Assembly: GCA_045539625.1 (NCBI GenBank)
Contig: JAZQFS010000067.1
Location: forward strand, 1 to 15,336
Source: UMGS1387 sp045539625
GTDB lineage: Bacteria > Bacillota > Clostridia > Oscillospirales > CAG-382
DNA: 15,336 nucleotides
Direction of reading: 5' to 3'
Positions 6,772 through 13,963 of the stretch are shown here, in pieces (within the stretch, counting starts at the first letter, position 1; each line of letters opens with the position of its first letter). A program made the position numbers and the translations under genes. The notes beneath the pieces were generated by a model, which saw only the letters and a list, made by a program, of their open reading frames with translations, did not search any database and was not told the DNA's origin.

Positions 6772-7173
6772 ATGTATACAAGTGCAAAACCTTATTTCTA
6801 CGGGACAGGTAGAAGAAAGAGCTCCGTAGCTCGCGTACGTCTTGTAGCAGGTACAGGCGTAATCACAATCAACGGCAGAGACATCGACGATTATTTCGGT
6901 CTCGAAACACTTAAGCTCATCGTTCGTCAGCCTTTCGGCGTTACAAAGACAGAAGGTACATTCGATATCATCTGTACAGTAACAGGCGGCGGTGTTGCAG
7001 GTCAGGCAGGCGCTATCCGTCACGGTGTAGCAAGAGCACTTCTTCAGGCTGATCCTGAAAACAGAGCTGCTCTTAAGAAGGCTGGCTTCTTAACACGTGA
7101 CCCCAGAATGAAGGAAAGAAAGAAGTACGGCTTAAAGGCTGCTCGTCGCGCTCCTCAGTTCTCAAAGAGATAA
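6772..7173 (+). CDS. rpsI: 30S ribosomal protein S9 (uS9)
   Basis: Small-subunit ribosomal protein whose C-terminal tail reaches the P-site tRNA. It has 133 residues and the expected motifs: YGTGRRKSSVARV near the start, GGGVAGQAGAIRHGVARAL in the middle and the basic tail ARRAPQFSKR. The ATG at 6772 is chosen because AAAGGAG (6757-6763) is 8 bases upstream; the in-frame ATG at 6766 and GTG at 6754 are too close to or before that site. It follows rplM by 20 bases in one operon. Its 3' end is a known target for integrative elements, and accessory DNA starts just beyond; the coding end is intact. Confidence 0.98.
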   Translation: MYTSAKPYFYGTGRRKSSVARVRLVAGTGVITINGRDIDDYFGLETLKLIVRQPFGVTKTEGTFDIICTVTGGGVAGQAGAIRHGVARALLQADPENRAALKKAGFLTRDPRMKERKKYGLKAARRAPQFSKR

Positions 7174-7200
7174 TTATTCCCGAATGGGAGTTATCAAAAA

Positions 7201-7236
7201 ACCTCGAAAACAAAGCGTTTTCGAGGTTTTCTTTTT
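7201..7236 (+). terminator. Rho-independent terminator of rplM-rpsI
   Basis: A perfect 11-bp stem (7201-7211 with 7217-7227, loop AAAGC) followed by TTTCTTTTTG on the plus strand. Because it is preceded by A residues on the other side, it may also stop leftward transcripts from the accessory region. Confidence 0.95.
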
Positions 7237-7250
7237 GTCTTGAAATGCGG

Positions 7251-7272
7251 TTTGGTGCAAATTTGGTGCAAA
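7251..7272. repeat. Tandem 11-bp repeat TTTGGTGCAAA x2, possible attachment region
   Basis: TTTGGTGCAAA occurs twice in a row (7251-7261, 7262-7272), just after the rpsI terminator and before the first accessory gene. I recall similar paired TTTGCACCAAA repeats near tyrosine-integrase genes in gut Clostridia, and rpsI 3' ends as integration sites, so it may mark the left end of an inserted element. No second copy and no integrase lie in this window. The function is inferred from place only. Confidence 0.4.
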
Positions 7273-7306
7273 TCGTTTTTGAAATTTCAGAAATAAATGT
7301 ATACTG

Positions 7307-8248
7307 TCATTTTTCTTTGCTGTTTTTTGTAAGGTTAGGTACATTATAACCCTTTTTCTTTTCAATGTCAAGCAATGCTATTGTCATATCTCTGCTGAAC
7401 CCACACTTGAACGCTCTGCGGATAATCTGGTCAAATTTTCTTTGGCTGTTTTCACTTATTGAATATCCGTTATAGTCAAGGAGCATTTCTAAATGCTCCA
7501 ACGACAAACCTAAAAGGAATCCGAGATTTACGAACATCTTTTTTGTGAAGTCCTTTTCGCACTTATCGTTACTGCAAAAATAGCTATACACAGATTTTGT
7601 TATATCGTACTGTTTAAGACCGTTTGTGTAATTAGTTCTTTTCTTTTTCAATTCCATATGAACATAAGATTTAGGTTGCTGAGCAAGAGTTTCTAACTCA
7701 TTGTACGACGAAGCAAGTACTTTATTAACACCCTTGTCTCTAAATCTAACGTATCTAATAATTCTAATTTCTGAGAAACGCCAGTTAACCAGATATTTTT
7801 TCAGAGCATCTTTGTACTTTTCTCCTTCAAATATCTTAACTATTTCATCAAACACATTTCCTATTAGAGAATCTATTTCGCCTAGTGTCGCATCTTTATG
7901 GATAGTGATATTCTCTAAATCCTTACAAGTTGCTATGGGACATATATGTTCTCCAGCATCAAGTTTTGTTACAAGTACAGCGTTGTCCTTAACTGTTGTA
8001 TAAAACAATGCTTGGTAGAACACCACATTGCACGCACTTTTACCACTTTTATTGCTATAGAAAGCCTCGTACTTGTTGTAATGCTTTTCCCAAGCATCAC
8101 AAAAGATTTGAAGCTTTTCGTAGTACTCGCTGTCGGTGTCAAAGTTTTCTCTTTTGACTTGGTTTCTACAAGCATCCAACCAATCAGCCAACTCAAATAA
8201 ATTCATGTTTGAAATGTTCTTTTCAAACAATGTTAAATCTAATTCCAT
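7307..8248 (-). CDS. Unknown 313-residue protein with a C-terminal helical GYxxS module
   Basis: Function not recognised. It is soluble, with no signal or membrane segment, and rich in Lys, Asp and aromatic residues. Residues 236-296 (LGFLLGLSLEHLEMLLDYNGYSISENSQRKFDQIIRRAFKCG..., key positions LxLSLEHLExLL and GYSIS) resemble a helical domain often found at the C-end of Firmicutes regulators and stress proteins, usually written as SLEETEELLKSAGY.LS.SSKFD.II. The N-terminal 230 residues have no motif I can name. The ATG at 8248 is preceded only by GGTGGTGG. It lies after the restriction operon, in the same direction, beyond a terminator and an unusual repeat leader. Its place beside a restriction system suggests a defence or regulatory job, but nothing in the sequence proves it. 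Confidence 0.6.
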   Translation of the reverse strand: MELDLTLFEKNISNMNLFELADWLDACRNQVKRENFDTDSEYYEKLQIFCDAWEKHYNKYEAFYSNKSGKSACNVVFYQALFYTTVKDNAVLVTKLDAGEHICPIATCKDLENITIHKDATLGEIDSLIGNVFDEIVKIFEGEKYKDALKKYLVNWRFSEIRIIRYVRFRDKGVNKVLASSYNELETLAQQPKSYVHMELKKKRTNYTNGLKQYDITKSVYSYFCSNDKCEKDFTKKMFVNLGFLLGLSLEHLEMLLDYNGYSISENSQRKFDQIIRRAFKCGFSRDMTIALLDIEKKKGYNVPNLTKNSKEK

Positions 8249-8374
8249 TTATTCCACCACCATATAAAAACCGCCAGAATGTAGATAAATACACTCTGGC
8301 GGTCGTTTTTATTCCAACCATTTTTATTTTACACCTGCCTTACGGCAGGGATAAACCTTTTTTATTCCATCCAT
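8248..8374 (-). repeat. Three leader repeats separated by hairpins, upstream of the 313-residue protein
   Basis: On the minus strand ATGGNTGGAATAAA occurs at 8361-8374 (ATGGATGGAATAAA), 8308-8321 (ATGGTTGGAATAAA) and, with two extra bases, 8248-8263 (ATGGTGGTGGAATAAA), the last copy running into the start codon. Between copies one and two is a 6-bp hairpin CCTGCC/GGCAGG (8334-8339, 8344-8349). Between two and three is the strong hairpin at 8271-8302. A third CCTGCC at 8382-8387 could compete for the first hairpin. The gene's ribosome-binding region thus seems triplicated, with a stem in each gap. Confidence 0.55.
8262..8310. terminator. Bidirectional-looking terminator after the restriction operon
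   Basis: Arms 8271-8282 and 8291-8302 pair over 12 positions with one mismatch (loop of 8). A T run follows on the minus strand (8266-8270) and another on the plus strand (8306-8310). It could end the HEPN-mod-res transcript. It lies only 14 bases before the start codon region of the next gene, so it may instead act as an attenuator for that gene. Confidence 0.7.
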
Positions 8375-8421
8375 TCTACTTCCTGCCCCTGTCTGTTCTT
8401 TGAGAGTACAGATATGAGAGG

Positions 8422-8449
8422 TGTGAAATAATTCTCACAATACATTATA
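8422..8449 (-). promoter_or_regulatory. Possible promoter and operator for the 313-residue protein
   Basis: Minus-strand TATAAT lies at 8444-8449; the -35 is poor (TTGTTA at 8470-8475 with a 20-base spacer). Right after it, where transcription would start, is an inverted repeat TGTGA (8422-8426), 8 bases, TCACA (8435-8439). An operator over the start site would fit repression. The resulting leader is about 190 bases and contains the repeats and both hairpins. Confidence 0.4.
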
Positions 8450-8478
8450 GTTCGGAATAAGCCAGAATATAACAAATA

Positions 8479-10701
8479 TTAGAATAATTCTTTCAAAGGT
8501 CTCCAGTTTTCATTTTGCATATTGTCGGTATATTCGGTATTGTTGATATAGAGCTTGTCATTCTTATCTCTGACGAATCCCCATTTCAAGTCCTTTTTCT
8601 CCGCATACTCTTTGAAAGAAGCAAACTTGTTCTCAACTTGTATGTCGATATTCTTGCTCTTTCCTCCGCTTTCTCCACCTTTAGTTTCGATTATCCAAAC
8701 ATCACCGTTTGTTTTCTTAACGATGTAGTCAGGATAGAAAAGCCATTGCTTTTGTAGAGAATCAATATACACAACTGAAAAATACTGCTGACCTGTATCA
8801 CCGTTCTTATAAACCCATTCAATGTCTGTTTGCTGTTCGCAATAGCGTTCAAACAACCTTTCCGACTTTGAGCGGATTCCCTCGACAATCATAGCAGACG
8901 AGTAATCTTTATACGCACTTGACAGCATTTCTTCAACATCTGTTTCTGTTGGGTCATAGCGGTAAAGCTCTTGTTCGGGGATAGTGAAAGGCATTGTCTT
9001 TGGTTCTAAGAATCCTGTCTGCACCGCGAGACTTGCAGTAGCTTCTCTAAAATCCACTTTGAGAGTATGCTCATTGTTGATAACAAAAGCATAGTACTGT
9101 GGTGTTGTGAGAGATAACAGCTTGTGCGGTACAAGTACATTCTTTCTGAAAAGTCGTTCCAGAATGACTTTTGTCTTCTGCGTTGTCATACCGATAGTTG
9201 TCTTTATGACATCGACAGAGTGAAGAAGTTCAATACCGTGTGTATGTGTATTGACAGTACGTGAAGTTTGTCTGTATGTACCAGAGTTCTCGTCAAGAAC
9301 GGAATCTGTTTTTACGAACTTACCCTCACGCATATAACCTATAATCTCATCGTTGAAAACATATCCTGCTCCCTCAAGGCGAAGCTTGTTATCTTCTTTG
9401 TTCCCTGTGAGTTTGTATTTATCAACAAGATATTTATATACGACAAGGAAAGTCTCACGCTCTCCCAAACCGTCAAGGTCTTTGTTTCGCAGTTGCTTTT
9501 GTAGAGTAAAGGTCTTGCACTTGTCTTTGAGGAACACACGCTTTGTTTCGTATGCTTCGCTCATAGCTGCTTTTATACCCTCTTTGTACTTTTCGTCAAA
9601 GGTGTATAAATAGCAAAAGTCAAGAACATCAACGTCATAGTGCTTTGCCTCTGGCATACGGCGGATTCTTCCGATAGTCTGAATCTCAAAGTCCTCTGAC
9701 ATATTCTCACGGAGCTTAACAAGTATTTTTGCTCTGGGACAATCCCAACCTGTTGCAATAGCCTGTTTCATAAGCAGGAATACGGGAGTTGCCGACAATT
9801 CGGTAATTCCCTCAAGATTTTTCTTTTCCTGTGTGTCGCTCATCCACTTTGCAACCATACCGTTGGTATAGGTATACCCCATATCGGAGAGCTTGTTTTC
9901 AACTGCTTCAATCAGCTTGTCCGAAGAATTGGGGAACTGAATGATAACGAGAGGTCTGATTGACTTTGCCTTTCCGTCCTGTTCGGAATAAGCCTTTGCA
10001 ATCTGCTTTCTCTTGACATCTGCAATTTCAAGCAAATATCCGTGTTCGCTTTCAAAATCACCGCTATAATCAACATCTTCGTTGATATAGAGTGCTTTTG
10101 TTATAAGTCCAGAAGAAATAACGTCCATTTCGTCAATCTCATAGAACTCATAAAGCTTGTTCTCTTTTGCTGTTGCTGAAACACGAATTATGTTCTTTGC
10201 GGAGAATGCACTTATAATGTCATTCGCCTTTTTGGTATCGTTTGAATGTTCCTCATCAATAATAATTATATATTCAATATTCTTTCGGTGTCCCTCTGAA
10301 ATGCGGTCAAAGAGGTTTTTCTTTTCTGTGTCGCTTATTGCTTTGTTTCCTTTTTTGGTAACAAGCTCCCAGTTTATAAAGGTTGTACTTCCTGCTTCAA
10401 ATCCAGAAAGTAGAGCATCGTGCATATTCTTTGTGGTTTTGCTCGGGAGAAGATTTATCATCTTCTGTCGGCTCTGTTCTTCCAAATCGCCCTTACCTGG
10501 ACACAGCCAGATAAATGCGGTGTTGGAATTGACGGAGTTCAGATACTTATCAACAAAGTCAATAAGAATTATCGTCTTTCCTGCACCTGTGGGAGCTTTG
10601 ACGGTAATTGTCTGCTTACTGTCCTTTTTTGATACGGTGTCAATGAGGTAGAGAGAACAAGCCTCTTGAAAATCAAATAGTCCGCTTGGTAAGTTAATCA
10701 T
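8479..10701 (-). CDS. res: Type III restriction enzyme, Res subunit (helicase-nuclease)
   Basis: Res subunit of a type III restriction-modification system: an SF2 motor that moves along DNA using ATP and cuts with a PD-(D/E)xK nuclease when bound to Mod. Domains in order: Walker A APTGAGKT (residues 36-43), DEEH (149-152), SAT (175-177), ATGWDCPRA (316-324), the arginine-finger motif QTIGRIRR (341-348), then a nuclease domain with FYPDY (Asp658) and IIETKGG (Glu672, Lys674). All key residues are present. At 740 residues it is clearly shorter than the classical enzymes (about 970). The ATG overlaps the mod stop by four bases (ATGA), and GGAGG lies shortly upstream in the mod end. Last gene of the HEPN-mod-res operon. 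Active cleavage is expected but needs Mod. Confidence 0.92.
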   Translation of the reverse strand: MINLPSGLFDFQEACSLYLIDTVSKKDSKQTITVKAPTGAGKTIILIDFVDKYLNSVNSNTAFIWLCPGKGDLEEQSRQKMINLLPSKTTKNMHDALLSGFEAGSTTFINWELVTKKGNKAISDTEKKNLFDRISEGHRKNIEYIIIIDEEHSNDTKKANDIISAFSAKNIIRVSATAKENKLYEFYEIDEMDVISSGLITKALYINEDVDYSGDFESEHGYLLEIADVKRKQIAKAYSEQDGKAKSIRPLVIIQFPNSSDKLIEAVENKLSDMGYTYTNGMVAKWMSDTQEKKNLEGITELSATPVFLLMKQAIATGWDCPRAKILVKLRENMSEDFEIQTIGRIRRMPEAKHYDVDVLDFCYLYTFDEKYKEGIKAAMSEAYETKRVFLKDKCKTFTLQKQLRNKDLDGLGERETFLVVYKYLVDKYKLTGNKEDNKLRLEGAGYVFNDEIIGYMREGKFVKTDSVLDENSGTYRQTSRTVNTHTHGIELLHSVDVIKTTIGMTTQKTKVILERLFRKNVLVPHKLLSLTTPQYYAFVINNEHTLKVDFREATASLAVQTGFLEPKTMPFTIPEQELYRYDPTETDVEEMLSSAYKDYSSAMIVEGIRSKSERLFERYCEQQTDIEWVYKNGDTGQQYFSVVYIDSLQKQWLFYPDYIVKKTNGDVWIIETKGGESGGKSKNIDIQVENKFASFKEYAEKKDLKWGFVRDKNDKLYINNTEYTDNMQNENWRPLKELF

Positions 10702-12533
10702 CTTTCTCCCACCTCCAGAAGTTCGGATTCAAAGTAATAGTCGGGAATAACAAAGACGGCTATTCCGTTATCAGACAGTTTTTTCTGCTGTTCAGCCGTA
10801 AGAAGTACGGATGTTGAAACATAGATAGCTTTGCACTTTGCAAGGCTTTCATCGTTTGCTATGAAGTTATCAGCCTGCTCGTCAGACATAAGCAGAACGT
10901 AGTTTGTGCCGTCAAGCTTGACAGCATATTCAAGCTGTACCATTTCTGCAATGTGCTTAAGTAATTCTCCCTCGATGTTGTAATCGGGGTCTGGTGAAGT
11001 CTTATCAATATAATCGGTTTTGTAGTATTTGAGATTTGCGGGGATTCCCTCTGAATAGTCAGTTCCGTCAAGCCTCTTTCCAGAAATAACCGTTTTGATG
11101 CGATTGTATGTAACTTCTTCGCAGATGTTATTTTCGTTGTTTGTGCAGAGAATGAATTTACGAGTTCCATCATCAATTTGATTGAGTTCCATAACAACTT
11201 GACCAGTAGTGCCAGAACCAGCAAAGAAGTCAAGCACGATAGAATCTTCTTTAACAATACGACTAAGAATAGCAGTAATTAATTCCACAGGCTTAGGATA
11301 AGAGAACCCCTTAGCCCCAAAAATATCTTTTATCTGATTGCTGCCCTTAGTAGTATAGAACTGTTTATCAGTCCAAATAGTCTGAATACCTTCACCAGCA
11401 GTCTTATATGTTTTTAGGTCGATAGTAGGAATATCATCTCTATCAGAAATACGATAAGACTCAAATTCACTACTTTCAATCTTCTTAATTACACCAGCAG
11501 AAAGATATTGAACAGTGTATTTGTTTTTAGATTTACTCCCCTTCATCGGAACGACTTTAATATATCCCTTTTGCCAGTCACTTAACAGACGAGAAGGGAT
11601 AAGTCTCCAAACACAAGGGTCACCTTTTGCCGTTACAGGCCATACAGCAACAGTTCCTTCTGGTGCTTCATCATAATCAAAAATAAAGTCGCCGAGTTCT
11701 CCTGTATAGCTACCGTCATTGACCCTTTCGGTTAGGGATTTACCTACACCAACTAATACACCATCATTATTGATATAAATAGGGTAAGCCTGGTTAGGTC
11801 TTTGGATTTGATTAAATGTAGCTAGGTTCATACCATGATAGGCAGAACTATATTCAGCCATAGCATTTTCGGATGCATTAGGAGCAAAATTGCTAGGAGT
11901 AATAAAAACGATATACTCATGAGTGACATTAAAGCCACCGTTAGGCTTGCCACCAGAAGTTTGAACAGTAACACAAGTGACCTGTCTATTATCAAATAAT
12001 TCCTGGCAGAGCAGCATAAGGTTATGGACTTCCTGATAGCCAATGCTAATAGCAATAACACCATCTTCGGTCAGAAGGTTTCTGGCAATCAAAAGTCTTT
12101 CACTAATAAATGATAACCACTTACTATGCTTAAAGCCATCCAGGTTATCAATAAAAGCATCATCATAAAAGAAGTCTTTATTACCTGTGTTGTAAGGCGG
12201 GTCTATATAGATAACATCAATCTTACCTTTATGTGTCTTTTCAAGAAGCTTCAAGCAGTGAAGATTGTCTCCCTCCAGCAAGAAATTGTACGGTAATTCT
12301 TCATCAGATGCAATTTCTCTGTCGGCAACTTCCGTAAAGACAGGAACTTTTGTCTGCATTTCAACATCAACACGTTCCTCGTGCTGTTCCCAGACAAGAC
12401 CGTACTTTTTCTCGGTAATCTCGGTTTCAATCTCATTTATAGCAATAAGGGATTCATCGTCCGTATGCTCTGCCTTGATTTTATTTAAGAACTCTAACAT
12501 TCTCTGTCTTTTGAGTTGTGATAGGTTAGGCAT
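10698..12533 (-). CDS. mod: Type III restriction-modification Mod subunit (adenine methyltransferase)
   Basis: Beta-class DNA N6-adenine methyltransferase that recognises the target site, protects host DNA and guides Res. In 611 residues it has the catalytic DPPYNTG (111-117) first and the SAM-binding FAGSGTTG (437-444) later, the order of the beta class. The segment between (about 180-400) is the target recognition region and cannot be read for specificity. The start at 12533 overlaps the HEPN gene by 8 bases, with GAGG nine bases upstream, so translation is coupled. No simple sequence repeat is seen, so slippage-based phase variation is unlikely. Codons in about 11220-12230 end in T more often (ACT, GCT, GGT) than those of both ends, which hints at an exchanged core. 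Confidence 0.94.
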   Translation of the reverse strand: MPNLSQLKRQRMLEFLNKIKAEHTDDESLIAINEIETEITEKKYGLVWEQHEERVDVEMQTKVPVFTEVADREIASDEELPYNFLLEGDNLHCLKLLEKTHKGKIDVIYIDPPYNTGNKDFFYDDAFIDNLDGFKHSKWLSFISERLLIARNLLTEDGVIAISIGYQEVHNLMLLCQELFDNRQVTCVTVQTSGGKPNGGFNVTHEYIVFITPSNFAPNASENAMAEYSSAYHGMNLATFNQIQRPNQAYPIYINNDGVLVGVGKSLTERVNDGSYTGELGDFIFDYDEAPEGTVAVWPVTAKGDPCVWRLIPSRLLSDWQKGYIKVVPMKGSKSKNKYTVQYLSAGVIKKIESSEFESYRISDRDDIPTIDLKTYKTAGEGIQTIWTDKQFYTTKGSNQIKDIFGAKGFSYPKPVELITAILSRIVKEDSIVLDFFAGSGTTGQVVMELNQIDDGTRKFILCTNNENNICEEVTYNRIKTVISGKRLDGTDYSEGIPANLKYYKTDYIDKTSPDPDYNIEGELLKHIAEMVQLEYAVKLDGTNYVLLMSDEQADNFIANDESLAKCKAIYVSTSVLLTAEQQKKLSDNGIAVFVIPDYYFESELLEVGER

Positions 12534-13713
12534 TATCTTCGTCCTCGCTTTCGGTGTCCTCTAAACCTTGTTCTGTATCATCGAACAGTTCAGTCAATTC
12601 TTCAGCAACAATTTGAGCAGATTGAATCATACCGTCAAACATAGTATCCATATAACTGCTCATAACTTTTCCAAGAGAATCAAGAACCTCACCCAAGCTC
12701 TTTGTAAAGTGTTTCATCGTTTCGTCAATAAAGTCTTTTGAAGTTGTTATTTCAATAGCATTATCTATAACTTCTATCAACTTATGTACATTCTCTAGAA
12801 AAGCGTCATACTCATCTTTGGTTATAGCCTTGTAGTGAGCAACCTTGTTTCTTGGCTTTTGTACGTTCGATATTAGTGTTTCACCAGATATGTCCTTATC
12901 AACCTTGCTTGAAAAGTGCTTTTCCCAATCACTCATAGGGGTGAATTCAGAAAAACGTTCTCGAAGTTTTTCATCACTCAATTTAGCTAAATCTGGATTT
13001 TCTTTTAAGAAAGCTTCTTTATTGGCTTCGTCGATAGCCGTCCATTTTGGAAAAAACAGTAAGTGCTTATAGTGATTGTATTCAAATTCTTCAAAAAATC
13101 GTTGCTCTAGTTTTCTTTTATCCCTAGAGTCTTTTTGACTTTTTAATCTATCAATTATAGCTTTCTTTGAAACGGGAGAGAGTATATTATCTACAAATGT
13201 ATAATCTATGTAGTCTTTCCTATATCGCAATGTATATATGATGTATAGAAGCTTACGCAATTTTCTTTCGACTTCATTAAGCAACGGATACATTTTGTTG
13301 CAATAGTACTCAGAAACTGAATCATATGAAGTTATTAGCGTATATTGTTCGGAGGCTTTCGATTTTTCAAGTGTGGTATGTATAAGCTCCATTTGTTTTA
13401 TGATTCTATCTTCGCTTTTCCCAGATACAGTTACATCAACATAATAGTCACCTCTGACACAATGAACAAGAACCAGAACATTTGAAAGCTTGTGATGTCT
13501 GAATCTACACTCATAAAGCGTTATAAGGCTTGAACTGTCATTTATCTTCTTAATCTCAGCAAAGCAATCAGAAAGATACTCTTTTAATGGTTCATATATC
13601 TTGGTACTTAACACAATGGTGTGTTGTTCATTACTATTGTTTTCTTCTTTTTTAACAGGCTCTTCTTTTTTATTCTCTTTATCTAACAAAATATAGCTAT
13701 TAGTTATTTTCAT
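12526..13713 (-). CDS. HEPN-domain protein, first gene of the type III restriction operon
   Basis: A 395-residue soluble protein. The key signs are NEVERKLRKLLYIIY (residues 146-160), like the first helix of many HEPN domains (a conserved Glu in NExE followed by basic-hydrophobic turns), and KPRNKVAH (287-293), which gives the R-x4-H motif (Arg288, His293) of HEPN ribonucleases. Between lies a charged insert (175-260). The N-terminal 30 residues are polar and the end is very acidic (EDTESEDEDNA). HEPN proteins often cut RNA in toxin, abortive-infection and CRISPR systems. The start at 13713 is chosen because a promoter (13748-13776) lies inside the longer frame that would begin at 13821. Its stop overlaps mod by 8 bases. 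HEPN assignment is by motif; catalysis is unproven and it could instead be structural or regulatory. Confidence 0.68.
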   Translation of the reverse strand: MKITNSYILLDKENKKEEPVKKEENNSNEQHTIVLSTKIYEPLKEYLSDCFAEIKKINDSSSLITLYECRFRHHKLSNVLVLVHCVRGDYYVDVTVSGKSEDRIIKQMELIHTTLEKSKASEQYTLITSYDSVSEYYCNKMYPLLNEVERKLRKLLYIIYTLRYRKDYIDYTFVDNILSPVSKKAIIDRLKSQKDSRDKRKLEQRFFEEFEYNHYKHLLFFPKWTAIDEANKEAFLKENPDLAKLSDEKLRERFSEFTPMSDWEKHFSSKVDKDISGETLISNVQKPRNKVAHYKAITKDEYDAFLENVHKLIEVIDNAIEITTSKDFIDETMKHFTKSLGEVLDSLGKVMSSYMDTMFDGMIQSAQIVAEELTELFDDTEQGLEDTESEDEDNA

Positions 13714-13747
13714 AATCAACACCACACTTTTCTTACTAGTCATAGTT

Positions 13748-13800
13748 ATTATAACACATAACTTAACATTTTTCAATAGACGAGGAACTTTTAAAAGAAC
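13748..13800 (-). promoter_or_regulatory. Promoter P1 of the HEPN-mod-res operon with palindrome copy 1
   Basis: Minus strand: TTGAAA (13771-13776), a 17-base spacer and TATAAT (13748-13753) preceded by TGT. Transcription would start near 13741, 28 bases before the HEPN ATG. A GAACTTTTAAAAGAAC element (13785-13800) lies 31 bases upstream of the -10 box. It is a variant of the perfect palindrome found twice nearby, with one half-site changed. Confidence 0.7.
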
Positions 13801-13894
13801 TCGTTTGAAAATATTTATCAAGAATATATTTAACAGTTTTATGCTTAATATAAAATCTCTCTTAAAGTCTTATGTTCTCATATCTCACACATTC

Positions 13895-13946
13895 ATTATA
13901 ACACAAAGAAATTATTTGCAAAAGTATATAGTTCTTTTAAAAGAAC
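13895..13946 (-). promoter_or_regulatory. Second upstream promoter P2 with palindrome copy 2
   Basis: Minus strand: TGT-TATAAT with the -10 box at 13895-13900 and no good -35 box. The perfect 16-bp palindrome GTTCTTTTAAAAGAAC (13931-13946) lies 30 bases upstream, the same spacing as at P1. It would give a longer leader (about 175 bases) to the HEPN-mod-res operon. The weak -35 plus a fixed-distance site suggests an activated promoter. The palindrome also sits 18 bases past the stop of the HUH gene but is too AT-rich for a terminator. Confidence 0.5.
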
Positions 13947-13963
13947 AATTTAAAAATTATTTT

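Noticed and set aside
7174..7371. 65-codon minus-strand frame between rpsI and the 313-residue gene
   Set aside because: It has no ribosome site, overlaps the end of the neighbouring gene and reads through the rpsI terminator hairpin. No coding character.
8422..8439. Rex- or lac-operator-like site
   Set aside because: The arms TGTGA/TCACA are 8 bases apart; Rex sites have 6 and the lac operator differs. Kept only as an unnamed inverted repeat.
13714..13821. 36-residue N-terminal extension of the HEPN protein
   Set aside because: It would be translated across a TTGAAA-17-TATAAT promoter and has no ribosome site. The ATG at 13713 fits the promoter.
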